63,600 nucleotides of DNA from an uncultured Flavobacteriales bacterium (GTDB lineage Bacteria; Bacteroidota; Bacteroidia; Flavobacteriales_D; Parvicellaceae): contig CAJQPO010000025.1 in assembly GCA_905480225.1 (NCBI GenBank), positions 1-63,600 on the forward strand, given 5' to 3'. Below are positions 9,967-18,211 of this stretch, piece by piece. Each line of letters opens with the position of its first letter. Positions within the stretch are counted from its first letter, which is position 1. The translations under genes and the position numbers were made by a program. A model generated the notes under the pieces. The model had not been told where the DNA came from. It searched no databases and saw only the letters and a list, made by a program, of their open reading frames with translations.

Positions 9967-10129
9967 AATTGGAATCGCCTGTAGTAGACTCTACCGCAAT
10001 CGCATCATTCGGTAATACAGATCCTATATCTGTTTTATAAGCCGGGCATGTACTTCCTTTATGAGCACCACATGAGGCAAACATAAGACCCATCCCAACA
10101 ACTAAAAACATTACTTTATAAAACTTCAT
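9959..10129 (-). CDS. Very small lipoprotein with CPAY motif (56 aa)
   Basis: Translation from ATG at 10129 gives 56 residues: a hydrophobic signal, a lipobox FASC with lipidation Cys at 20, then GAHKGSTCPAYK and an acidic tail. It resembles the neighbouring 59-residue lipoprotein at 10276-10455 in length, lipobox and the CPAY motif, so the two are probably tandem paralogues. A promoter-like pair (TTG, 21-nt spacer, TAGTTTTG) lies about 40-70 nt upstream. The gene ends inside the last codons of the convergent OsmC gene. The function is unknown. The second Cys in CPAY could be redox-active or bind a metal, but that is a guess. Confidence 0.7.
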   Translation of the reverse strand: MKFYKVMFLVVGMGLMFASCGAHKGSTCPAYKTDIGSVLPNDAIAVESTTGDSNFK

Positions 10130-10166
10130 CCGTTCAAATATTAAAATTTAAGACCTCTTCTCGCGA

Positions 10167-10198
10167 CAAAACTAGGACAATCTAATTTTGATTTTCAA
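10167..10198 (-). promoter_or_regulatory. Candidate promoter for the 56-aa lipoprotein
   Basis: On the minus strand TTG (forward 10196-10198) and TAGTTTTG (forward 10167-10174) are 21 nt apart, matching the Bacteroidota -33/-7 pattern. The implied RNA start is about 30 nt before the ATG at 10129. Another perfect -7 box, TAACTTTG, lies at 10210-10217 but lacks a well-spaced -33. Confidence 0.5.
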
Positions 10199-10275
10199 GG
10201 AGCCCATTGCAAAGTTATTAACAACACTAAATCAAATACTTACAATAACGGATTAATACTAACTAATATTGCTGG

Positions 10276-10455
10276 CTACACAGACTCTTCGTCGCTAAAA
10301 ACCACCGTTACATCTAACGGAACTCCTACTTCATGCTGATCTGACTTATTTATGCCATATGCAGGACATCTTTCATGTTTTTTTTTGAATAAAAAACACG
10401 ACGTCATTAAAAACGTAATAGCAACCAGGAGAGAAACTAATTTTAATATTCTCAT
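10276..10455 (-). CDS. Very small lipoprotein with CPAY motif (59 aa)
   Basis: From ATG at 10455 the product is 59 residues: a basic N-terminus, a hydrophobic stretch, the lipobox MTSC, then FLFKKKHERCPAYG and an acidic C-terminus ending DEESV. A longer frame to 10509 would put 18 hydrophilic residues before the signal peptide and is unlikely. It shares length, lipobox and CPAY with the 56-aa gene at 9959-10129. A well-spaced promoter lies directly upstream. The protein should be anchored to a membrane through its first Cys. The function is unknown. Confidence 0.75.
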   Translation of the reverse strand: MRILKLVSLLVAITFLMTSCFLFKKKHERCPAYGINKSDQHEVGVPLDVTVVFSDEESV

Positions 10456-10478
10456 TTGAAAATAATTTTTATCTGTAT

Positions 10479-10510
10479 CAAATTTATAACTTCTTGCCAC
10501 ATTATGCAAA
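10479..10510 (-). promoter_or_regulatory. Promoter for the 59-aa lipoprotein
   Basis: On the minus strand TTTG (forward 10507-10510), a 20-nt spacer and TAAATTTG (forward 10479-10486) match the Bacteroidota consensus exactly. The implied RNA start is about 18 nt before the ATG at 10455. Confidence 0.65.
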
Positions 10511-10552
10511 AGTCGTTAAACTGAATTATGTCAATCAATGAAATAGTGCCGG

Positions 10553-11254
10553 ATGTCTGAGAAAAAATACGTTACCATAAAGCCGTTTAAAATTGAGAAA
10601 TCCTGGCTAACTGTTTTGCAAAAAGATTTTAGTCATTCTTATTTTTCAACACTGGTTAATAATCACCAGCAGGAAGAAAAAACACATACGATTTATCCTG
10701 ACAGCAGCCTTGTTTTCGAAGCTTTTAACCGAACACCCTTCGAAAAAGTGAAAGTAATTATAATTGGACAGGACCCTTACCATGGAGAAGGACAAGCAAA
10801 TGGATTGTGTTTTTCTGTAAATGATGGCTTAAAACACCCGCCAAGTTTAAAAAACCTACTTAAAGAATTATCATTAGACACAAAATGCTCTTACCCAAAA
10901 AGTGGAGATTTAGGTCCGTGGGCAGACCAAGGCGTATTGCTATTAAATGCCACGCTGACCGTTCGGAAAGGTGAAGCAAACTCTCATCGCGACCTTGGAT
11001 GGAAACGTTTTACGGATGGTATTATTGAGAAATTATCGACACAAAAAACGGGGCTAATTTTTCTTTTGTGGGGTGGTTTTGCACAACGAAAAGGAAATAA
11101 TATTGACTGCTCAAAACACCATATCTTGACTTCAGGACACCCTTCCCCACTGAGCGCTAATAGAGGCCATTGGTTTAATAATCGTCATTTTACAAAAACA
11201 AATACATTACTCATCGAACAAGGGAAAGAGCCCATAAACTGGAAATTAGTATAA
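10553..11254 (+). CDS. ung: Uracil-DNA glycosylase
   Basis: This is a family 1 uracil-DNA glycosylase, which removes uracil from DNA to start base excision repair. The water-activating loop GQDPYHG lies at 72-78 with catalytic D74, and the leucine loop motif HPSPLSA lies near the C-terminus. GLCFSV and LLLNATLTV, both typical of the fold, are present. At 233 aa the length is normal. The start is ATG at 10553. The Omp85-like gene follows after 31 nt on the same strand and may be read through. Confidence 0.97.
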   Translation: MSEKKYVTIKPFKIEKSWLTVLQKDFSHSYFSTLVNNHQQEEKTHTIYPDSSLVFEAFNRTPFEKVKVIIIGQDPYHGEGQANGLCFSVNDGLKHPPSLKNLLKELSLDTKCSYPKSGDLGPWADQGVLLLNATLTVRKGEANSHRDLGWKRFTDGIIEKLSTQKTGLIFLLWGGFAQRKGNNIDCSKHHILTSGHPSPLSANRGHWFNNRHFTKTNTLLIEQGKEPINWKLV

Positions 11255-11285
11255 CAGAAGTTTTGTTTTAACGTTTAGAAAACAA

Positions 11286-13010
11286 TTGAAAGCCTCAACA
11301 ATCATATTGCTTCTCGTATTACTGTCCTTAAAATGTGTTGGGCAATTTAACCTACATTTTATTGGAGTTGAGAAAGAAATTTTAAAAGAGATACAAGTAA
11401 TTGAAATAGCTAAAGATTCTTTATCTGCTTTACAAGAAGTAAATAGAATGGAAACTTACCTGTATTCCCAAGGTTATTTAACAGCCAATACAGATAGTAT
11501 TCGTTGGTTCCAAAACGATGCTAATATCTACTTCCATTTAGGAGAAACGTTTCATTGGGCATCAATTAAAAAAGGCAATGTCGCGGACATTGCACTTATA
11601 AAGTCTGGATACCGCTCACGCATTCTAGACCAAAAAGAAATAAATGCAACAAGCATAGCAAAATTGCATTACGCAATGATTAACTATTATGAGAACAACG
11701 GATTTCCATTTGCCTCAAGTACATTAACGAACATCAATTATAAAGATTCTCTCTCTCTGTCAGCCGAATTAAGAATTGACAAGGGTCCTTTAAAACGCAT
11801 TGATTCCATAATTGTAATTGGCACAGCTAAAATCTCTAAAATCTACCTGTCTAATTACATCGGAATTAAACAAGGATCTGTGTACAATCAATCCAAATTA
11901 TCTGAAATTGACTCCAAATTAAATGAGCTTGGATTCGTTAAAGCATCAAAGTCCGCACAAGTTAGCTTTACCAAAAAGTACACGAAACTCTATCTGTTCT
12001 TAGACCATGTGAACTCTAGCCAGTTTAATGGAATACTAGGTATTTTACCTGACAATATTACGGGTAAAGTAACCGTAACAGGCGACGCAAAAATTGTCTT
12101 AAAAAATGCATTTACAAAAGGAGAGCTGATTTCTTTAAACTGGAGAAAATTACAATCACTTACTCAAGACTTGGATATCAAGATTAATTACCCTTTTTTG
12201 TTTCAAGGTCCACTTGGTATCGATGGAAAATTAAAAGTATACAAAAGGGACACCTCCTATATCGAATTACAACAGAGACTTGGATTACAATACTTACTTA
12301 GTGGGGGCAATTACCTCATGGTTTTTTTTGATAATTACAGTAGCTCGCTATTGGATGCGAGTAAATACGCTTCAAGTTCCGTGCTTCCTCCGTTTGCTGA
12401 TGTAAAATTTAAACAATACGGCATTGCCATTAAACAATCTAGATTGGATTATTTAATTAACCCAAGAAAAGGAGTGAGTTTTGACTTTAAAGGATCAGCT
12501 GGAAACAAAATAATTACTAAAAATCCTGAACTAAACGAGATACTTTATGATAATATCCTATTGAATTCAATTCAATTAAAATTTGAAGCTACCTTAAATT
12601 ATTTCTTGGCCATTGGAAAACAAAGTACTGTATTATTCAAAGTCAGGTCAGGCCAAATTATTAACAAGCAAGTATTTTTCAATGAACTTTTCAGACTTGG
12701 AGGCCTAAGAACGTTACGTGGGTTTGACGAAGAAAGCATTAACGCTTCTTTATTTGGAATTGCTACTTTCGAGTACCGTTTTCTTTTAGAAAGGAACTCA
12801 AACCTCTATTTATTTGGAGATTATGCTTACTACGAAAGAAATGTGTTGAATGCACACTTTAGCGACCGACCCATTGGTTTTGGCGCTGGAATTAGGTTTC
12901 AAACAAAACCTGGGATTTTCAGCATTAATTATGCCCTTGGAAGTCAACAGGGAAATCCTGTGTTATTAAAATCAGCTAAAATTCACTTTGGATTTGTTAA
13001 TTACTTCTAA
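11286..13010 (+). CDS. Omp85 superfamily outer-membrane protein (BamA/TamA-like)
   Basis: The 574-aa protein has an N-terminal signal peptide (about 1-20), a region of roughly 200 residues compatible with POTRA-like repeats, and a C-terminal 16-strand-type barrel. The diagnostic sign is the RGF motif near residue 478 in LRTLRGFDEES, the conserved lid-loop motif of Omp85 proteins. It is shorter than BamA (about 800 aa), so it is more likely a paralogue used for a specific transport or insertion task. The start is TTG at 11286, 31 nt after ung. An L,D-transpeptidase gene follows after 18 nt, suggesting a shared transcript concerned with the envelope. Confidence 0.85.
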   Translation: MKASTIILLLVLLSLKCVGQFNLHFIGVEKEILKEIQVIEIAKDSLSALQEVNRMETYLYSQGYLTANTDSIRWFQNDANIYFHLGETFHWASIKKGNVADIALIKSGYRSRILDQKEINATSIAKLHYAMINYYENNGFPFASSTLTNINYKDSLSLSAELRIDKGPLKRIDSIIVIGTAKISKIYLSNYIGIKQGSVYNQSKLSEIDSKLNELGFVKASKSAQVSFTKKYTKLYLFLDHVNSSQFNGILGILPDNITGKVTVTGDAKIVLKNAFTKGELISLNWRKLQSLTQDLDIKINYPFLFQGPLGIDGKLKVYKRDTSYIELQQRLGLQYLLSGGNYLMVFFDNYSSSLLDASKYASSSVLPPFADVKFKQYGIAIKQSRLDYLINPRKGVSFDFKGSAGNKIITKNPELNEILYDNILLNSIQLKFEATLNYFLAIGKQSTVLFKVRSGQIINKQVFFNELFRLGGLRTLRGFDEESINASLFGIATFEYRFLLERNSNLYLFGDYAYYERNVLNAHFSDRPIGFGAGIRFQTKPGIFSINYALGSQQGNPVLLKSAKIHFGFVNYF

Positions 13011-13028
13011 TAACATATCTTGTGAAGG

Positions 13029-13685
13029 ATGATGCTTTCTACGTTTTCTCTGGCCTTCTGTATGTTGCTTTGTCCAGTCAGTTTAGATAAGATTTCAAAC
13101 TGTGATGAAATGGGTAGAAAAAGTTCTTCTAGCCCAAATGCTACCGTCGAATTTTTACTCGATTACTTAAGTGTTAGATATCCCAACGTGGATTTTGAAA
13201 ATCTTATTTATGTTGGCATCAAACGGCAAGAACTCTACTACATAAAAAAAGGGCAACTGGTTAAGTTATACCGTATATCTAGTTCTGCCGAAGGTGCAGG
13301 CAATGTGTTTGGAAGCAATAAGACACCGATAGGTCTGCATACTATTCAAAAAAAAATTGGACAAGACGTGCCAATTGGAGGAATTTTCGAAGGCAAAAAG
13401 TTTATTGGAAAAATAGCTGCCGTTACTGACAGTGCTCAATCATATTCCAAAAAAGATAAAATAGTTACGAGAATTTTAACACTTCAAGGCGAAGAGACAG
13501 GAATTAATAAAGGCAATAAAAATATTGATTCATATCACCGAAGAATCTACATTCACGGTACGCTGGAAGAACATTTAATCGGGCAACCAGCCTCTCACGG
13601 GTGTATCCGTATGAAAAGTCAGGAGGTAATAGAACTTTTTGACTTGGTAACCCTCGGGCTAAATGTGATTATACTGAATAATTAA
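13029..13685 (+). CDS. L,D-transpeptidase (YkuD) family protein
   Basis: This is a periplasmic YkuD-domain enzyme of 218 aa that likely makes 3-3 peptidoglycan crosslinks or attaches proteins to the wall. The active-site signature HGT...SHGCIRM is complete, with catalytic C192. A hydrophobic signal-like N-terminus covers about residues 1-18. ATG codons at 13029 and 13032 are adjacent; AAGGA lies immediately before them, which favours the second only slightly. It sits 18 nt behind the Omp85-like gene. A 145-nt gap with no gene or clear terminator follows. Confidence 0.9.
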   Translation: MMLSTFSLAFCMLLCPVSLDKISNCDEMGRKSSSSPNATVEFLLDYLSVRYPNVDFENLIYVGIKRQELYYIKKGQLVKLYRISSSAEGAGNVFGSNKTPIGLHTIQKKIGQDVPIGGIFEGKKFIGKIAAVTDSAQSYSKKDKIVTRILTLQGEETGINKGNKNIDSYHRRIYIHGTLEEHLIGQPASHGCIRMKSQEVIELFDLVTLGLNVIILNN

Positions 13686-13830
13686 TGCCTAAAGTTTGTC
13701 TGTTCACGCTGGCTATAATGTGAATTAACAAAGGATGTACTACTTTTACACACAGCCATTACAAATTAATTCTAATAGCATTGTTTAATTTTTATAAAAT
13801 GGTTAGTGTGCAATTTTATTAAAACCTTTA

Positions 13831-15102
13831 TTGTTGGTGAAGTTGTTTTTTTTATCCTGTTTTTTTTTAACGCTGCTTGGTTGCGCCGTATCGTCCACCA
13901 GTACCTACAACAACTATTCCTATTTGTATAGTCGCGGATCGATTATTAATCCTGAATTTAAAATTTACCACACCAACAATGATACTTCTGAGATTATTTT
14001 CAAAATCGAAAGTGCAGATCTCATATACAGCAGGTCTTCACCTGAATTTCCATACCAGTCAAAGTTTAAAATTAGCTATGCACTATATGAAGACCTTAAC
14101 TCTCGGCACATTGTGGATAGTCTCACGACACACTTTATTGATATCAACCCCACCAAAAAGCACAAGCTTATCTATGGTCGAATGAAATTTCCTTATGAAG
14201 CTGGCAGGTCTGGAACCATCAAGATTACAACATTCGATCAACAGCGCAATCAAGAGCATAAAACCATTAACAATATTCGTAAAAGCTCTTTCTCGAGTAA
14301 TCAAAATTTTCTTGCCATTGAGAATAATCGAAAAATGACAAGACCCTTTATCACTTCAGATGATTCCATCAAAATTCTTTCTGATCGGAATGCTGGAAGG
14401 CCATTTTATCTAAAATGTTTTAATGATAAATTTGGTATCGCAAGACCACCTTTTTCGTCCAGCGACATCATTGATTTTGACTTAATACCTAATGATACTT
14501 ATCAAGTTAATCTAAGTGCGGTTGGCCAAGCCTCAATATTATTACCCAAAAATGGACTTGTACTGATACAAACTGACTCTTCAAAGGCCGAAGGTTTAAC
14601 CCTCTTTCGTTTTGATAAAAATTATCCAAAAATTGCCAATGCTAATGGATTAGCTGAACCATTGCGGTATATCTGTAGCAATGACGAATACCAATCATTA
14701 ACAGAAAGTGATAATCAAAAACTTGCCGTCGAACAATTTTGGATTGAAAGATGTAAAAGCAAAGATCGAGCACGAGAAATTATTCAAGAATACTATACCA
14801 GAGTGAATGAGGCGAATACCTATTTTACCTCGTATATTGAAGGTTGGAAAACAGACCGAGGGATGATTGCAATCATTTATGGCAAACCCTTAAATATTGA
14901 AAAAAGGAACGATTACGAAGTTTGGAAGTACGGACAAGGTTCCAGTTATCAAGCGCCTTCCCTTTCTTTCACCTTTTACAAAAGACAAAATCCATTTACA
15001 GACAACGATTACACACTAAAAAGAGAATATTTTTTTAAACCTGGATGGTACAGAGCGCTGGATATTTGGCGAGCAGGAAGAATTTATAAGGCAGGGACAT
15101 GA
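13831..15102 (+). CDS. GWxTD domain lipoprotein
   Basis: The 423-aa protein begins with a lipoprotein signal ending LLGC, so it should be anchored in the envelope. Near residue 338 it has GWKTDRGMIAIIYGKP, the signature of the GWxTD domain found in Bacteroidota exported proteins of unknown role. The middle part looks like beta-sandwich material. No ATG precedes the signal peptide, so the start is TTG at 13831 or 13834. The signal-peptide codons contain a T8 run (13846-13853) and a T9 run (13860-13868). The stop overlaps the rlmB start in ATGA, so translation of the two is coupled. Confidence 0.85.
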   Translation: MLVKLFFLSCFFLTLLGCAVSSTSTYNNYSYLYSRGSIINPEFKIYHTNNDTSEIIFKIESADLIYSRSSPEFPYQSKFKISYALYEDLNSRHIVDSLTTHFIDINPTKKHKLIYGRMKFPYEAGRSGTIKITTFDQQRNQEHKTINNIRKSSFSSNQNFLAIENNRKMTRPFITSDDSIKILSDRNAGRPFYLKCFNDKFGIARPPFSSSDIIDFDLIPNDTYQVNLSAVGQASILLPKNGLVLIQTDSSKAEGLTLFRFDKNYPKIANANGLAEPLRYICSNDEYQSLTESDNQKLAVEQFWIERCKSKDRAREIIQEYYTRVNEANTYFTSYIEGWKTDRGMIAIIYGKPLNIEKRNDYEVWKYGQGSSYQAPSLSFTFYKRQNPFTDNDYTLKREYFFKPGWYRALDIWRAGRIYKAGT

Positions 15103-15836
15103 ATACAGACTACATCTACGGTATACGAGCCGTAATAGAAGCCATTAGCTCAGAAAAGGAAATCAATAAAATTTTGATACAACCGGGAATCCAAGGAGAT
15201 CTTTTCAACGAGTTAAAAAAACTATTGAAAGAAAGAGATATACCGGTACAAAATGTGCCATTTCAAAAATTGAATAAGCTTTCTAAAAATGGCAATCACC
15301 AAGGTGTAATTGCCCTTGTTTCGCCAATAACATATGGAAACCTTGAGGAAATTGTAGAACGGAAAATTCAAGAAGGACAGAAACTTTTATTATTAATATT
15401 GGATCGACTTACAGATGTAAGAAACTTGGGTTCTATTGCCCGGAGTGCCGAATGTTTAGGTGTAGATGCTATTATTATTCCTAAACACGGTGCAGCCCAA
15501 GTGACAGCTGACGCAGTTAAAACATCTGCCGGAGCATTGAATAAAATTACTGTATGTCGCGAGGAGAATCTCAGAGACACGTTAATACTTCTGCAACAAT
15601 TCGGAGTGATTGTGGCTGCATGTTCTGAGCAGGCAACCAGCAGCATAGATCGTGTAAATCTAAAAGTACCCTTAGCAATTGTAATGGGATCTGAAGAAAA
15701 TGGGGTTTCAAAAGAAATTTACAAGCGATGTGATATCCATTTCCAAATTCCAATGGTGGGGCAGATAAAATCCATGAATGTCTCCGTTTGCTGCGGAATC
15801 GCTTTGTATGAGGTAAATAGACAGCGAAATGCGTAG
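15099..15836 (+). CDS. rlmB: 23S rRNA (guanosine(2251)-2'-O)-methyltransferase RlmB family
   Basis: This SpoU/TrmH-type SPOUT enzyme methylates the ribose of a 23S rRNA guanosine (G2251 in E. coli). An N-terminal L30e-like substrate-binding domain (about 1-75) precedes the knotted catalytic domain. Motif 1 is DVRNLGSIARSA, motif 2 is VMGSEENGVS and motif 3 is IKSMNVSVCCGIALYE. At 245 aa it is of family length. It overlaps the GWxTD gene by 4 nt and the following glycosyltransferase gene by 8 nt, so it lies in the middle of a compact operon. A related SpoU methyltransferase with another RNA target cannot be excluded. Confidence 0.92.
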   Translation: MNTDYIYGIRAVIEAISSEKEINKILIQPGIQGDLFNELKKLLKERDIPVQNVPFQKLNKLSKNGNHQGVIALVSPITYGNLEEIVERKIQEGQKLLLLILDRLTDVRNLGSIARSAECLGVDAIIIPKHGAAQVTADAVKTSAGALNKITVCREENLRDTLILLQQFGVIVAACSEQATSSIDRVNLKVPLAIVMGSEENGVSKEIYKRCDIHFQIPMVGQIKSMNVSVCCGIALYEVNRQRNA

Positions 15837-17682
15837 TCCTATGCGTTTTAGCCTAGAAAATTACCTACTATTCGGAGTTTTGGTTTTTGCTGCCATAATG
15901 CGCTTGTGGAATATAGATCACTGGACATTTACCAACGATGAATTAAGCGCACTCAGCAGACTTCAATTTGACTCATGGACTGAAATCTTAGAACATGGCA
16001 TTAAAGCCAATGACGCTCATCCAGCGGGAACACAATTCTTTCTTTATGTTTGGACTTCTATATTTGGCACATCCGAAATAGCAGTAAGGCTTCCATTCGT
16101 GGCATTCGGACTTCTATCAACCTTTGGCATTTATCAGATTGGCAAAATTTGGGTCCATAAACATGCAGGAATTATAGCTGCGACCTTATTTGCAGGACTA
16201 GGATTTACCATAACATATTCCGTTTTAGCGCGACCTTATTCATTAGGAATATTGGGCGTAGTCTGGACACTTCTATTTTTATGCAAACTGGTTAAAACAT
16301 CTCCGAAAAATTCATTCTTAAACTATTTAGGATTAGGCATATCCCTTTCCCTGAGCGCATATACACATTATTTCGCCGGCGTAGTTGCCGTCACAATTTT
16401 CGCATTAGGATTCTACTTTATTAACAAAAAACAACTCAAACTCTATCTGAGTTCTGGACTTTTCGCTTTTGCGCTCTACATTCCTCACATCTCGGTGTTC
16501 TTACATCAATTCACTAAAGGTGGAGGAGGAACACCCTGGCTTGGTGCGCCAGAAAAAGACGCAATCGTAACTTTTCTTAATTATGCATTTAATGAAACTT
16601 GGATTATTTGGGGGGGGCTACTCCTGTTTCTTTTAGTACGGACCTTTTTATTTAAAGGTCATCGGATTACATCAATTGCCATTTTCGGGTTCATCCTATT
16701 TTCTTCAACATTTTGCTTTGCATATTTCTATTCCATTTTCCAAGCTCCAATTTTCCAATATTCTGTAATGGTATTCGGTTTTATAGGTTTACTCTTGTTC
16801 ATGGCAGACCTAACTTTTTTCCCAGAAATAAAAGCACATTTGGTTCAAACAATATTCTTGATGGGCATATTGGCATTAACAACTATCTATTGGAATGATT
16901 ACAGGATTGAATCCAGATTTGGCACCTTTGAAAAAATTGCTCAACATCTGGACGAATGGAGTGATGGTAAAAAAGACATTCGGCATTTAACTTCTATTAA
17001 CTCAACTCGTTATTTACAATATTATTTAGATAAACACGAAAGCCCTGTAGAATTTGAAAATTTTAAAGTCGGGTACAATCTGGCTGGTTCGGATGAATTA
17101 AAAGAATTGGTTAACATCATTAATAACCACAAAGGGGCATTCGTATCCTACTCCAAGTCAACATTTCCTTCCAGGTTAGAGGCTAAAGAAATTATAAAAT
17201 GTTCATTTCCCAAAGAAGTAGCTTATTTTAAAGGAGAGAATTGTGAATCCACACTATATTCAACTGGTGCTGACAATACACAATATAGCTATCAGAAAAA
17301 ATTATCAATCGATGGAGAAAGTAAGGATACATACCTTTTTAAAAACTCATTTTTATGGCAAGAATTTGGCATAATTAACGACGCTCAAAACTACAATCTA
17401 ATCGTTGTTGGACAAGCAAAACTTGCCTCTATACAAGAATCTGTAATTGTAATTGACATTAAACGGGATGGTAAAGCAATTCAATACCAAGGAGAAGTCT
17501 TCTGGAAAGGAAGTGACCTCAGGAATTTCATCTTAGAACCGAATACTTGGGGCTTCTGCACAGCTGTTGTGCAGCTACCAGAAACGCTTAAAAATGACGA
17601 TGAGATTTCCGTATATATTTACAACCCAAACAATGTATTAATTGGCTTACGTAATTATGAAATTAAGATATCTAGTAATTAG
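15829..17682 (+). CDS. GT39-like integral membrane glycosyltransferase
   Basis: This 617-aa protein of the GT-C fold has roughly ten membrane segments in the first 360 residues and a soluble C-terminal part of about 250 residues. The first periplasmic loop holds the acidic motif TNDELSA near residue 30 and NDAHPAG near 65, as in the PMT/ArnT-like GT39 group that uses polyprenyl-phosphate sugars. Substrate and acceptor are unknown. The start is ATG at 15829, overlapping rlmB; ATG at 15841 is also possible. A run of eight G (16610-16617) interrupts the AT-rich coding sequence. It overlaps the next lipoprotein gene by 26 nt. Confidence 0.85.
   Translation: MRSPMRFSLENYLLFGVLVFAAIMRLWNIDHWTFTNDELSALSRLQFDSWTEILEHGIKANDAHPAGTQFFLYVWTSIFGTSEIAVRLPFVAFGLLSTFGIYQIGKIWVHKHAGIIAATLFAGLGFTITYSVLARPYSLGILGVVWTLLFLCKLVKTSPKNSFLNYLGLGISLSLSAYTHYFAGVVAVTIFALGFYFINKKQLKLYLSSGLFAFALYIPHISVFLHQFTKGGGGTPWLGAPEKDAIVTFLNYAFNETWIIWGGLLLFLLVRTFLFKGHRITSIAIFGFILFSSTFCFAYFYSIFQAPIFQYSVMVFGFIGLLLFMADLTFFPEIKAHLVQTIFLMGILALTTIYWNDYRIESRFGTFEKIAQHLDEWSDGKKDIRHLTSINSTRYLQYYLDKHESPVEFENFKVGYNLAGSDELKELVNIINNHKGAFVSYSKSTFPSRLEAKEIIKCSFPKEVAYFKGENCESTLYSTGADNTQYSYQKKLSIDGESKDTYLFKNSFLWQEFGIINDAQNYNLIVVGQAKLASIQESVIVIDIKRDGKAIQYQGEVFWKGSDLRNFILEPNTWGFCTAVVQLPETLKNDDEISVYIYNPNNVLIGLRNYEIKISSN
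16610..16617 (+). repeat. G8 homopolymer inside the glycosyltransferase gene
   Basis: Eight consecutive G encode W-G-G around residues 261-263 of the GT39-like protein. It is the longest G run I noticed in this AT-rich window and is in frame as sequenced. Slippage by one base would truncate the protein inside its membrane domain. Confidence 0.8.
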
Positions 17683-18211
17683 TGCTTTTGCTTTGTGCTT
17701 TATGCATATTGGTTGCCAGCAAAAACAAGTAGAGGAAAACGAAGAAGTAGATCTAGAAGATTTATTCAACCCACAGCAAAAAAATCAAGTTGTTGATTTG
17801 GCAAAATTGAATTTGTCCTGGCTGGAAGGGAATTGGAAAGATTCAATTACCTGGGCTCATCGACAATCTCAAATTATAGAAATTTGGAGAATTGAAGACA
17901 GTGTGTTTTTAGGCACTGGTCTTCAAATCAAAAATACAAGGGATACCATGACTGCTGAAAACATAACAATAGACCTCAAACAAAATCCTGTTTATTTTAT
18001 TGCAGAAGTCGTCGGGAAAAATACTCAACAAACATTTAGATATCAACTTAAAAGTTTTGGTGTGGATTCTGTTTGTTTTGAAAATAAGGCTTTGCAATTT
18101 CCTCAAACTATCACTTATAAAAAATCAAATGACTACGCCATTCAAGCAACCGTTAGCGGAAATATTTCTGGTACATTGAGAAGGCAATCAACTTTTTTAA
18201 AAAGGTTTTAG
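17657..18211 (+). CDS. Small lipoprotein, DUF6265-like
   Basis: From ATG at 17657 the product is 184 aa, with a signal peptide and a lipobox-like MHIGC. A TTG at 17642 would only lengthen the N-terminus before the signal. The mature part contains LSWLEGNWKDS, EIWRIEDSVFLGTG and a run of beta strands, resembling the DUF6265/lipocalin-like proteins that open with a W-L-x-G-x-W motif. The function is unknown. It overlaps the glycosyltransferase gene by 26 nt, so it belongs to the same transcript. Its stop overlaps that of the convergent 18208-19746 gene by 4 nt. Confidence 0.8.
   Translation: MKLRYLVISAFALCFMHIGCQQKQVEENEEVDLEDLFNPQQKNQVVDLAKLNLSWLEGNWKDSITWAHRQSQIIEIWRIEDSVFLGTGLQIKNTRDTMTAENITIDLKQNPVYFIAEVVGKNTQQTFRYQLKSFGVDSVCFENKALQFPQTITYKKSNDYAIQATVSGNISGTLRRQSTFLKRF

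Noticed and set aside
10210-10217. TAACTTTG as the main promoter of the 56-aa lipoprotein
   Set aside because: The box is perfect but has no TTG at 17-23 nt; the box at 10167-10174 with a 21-nt spacer fits better.
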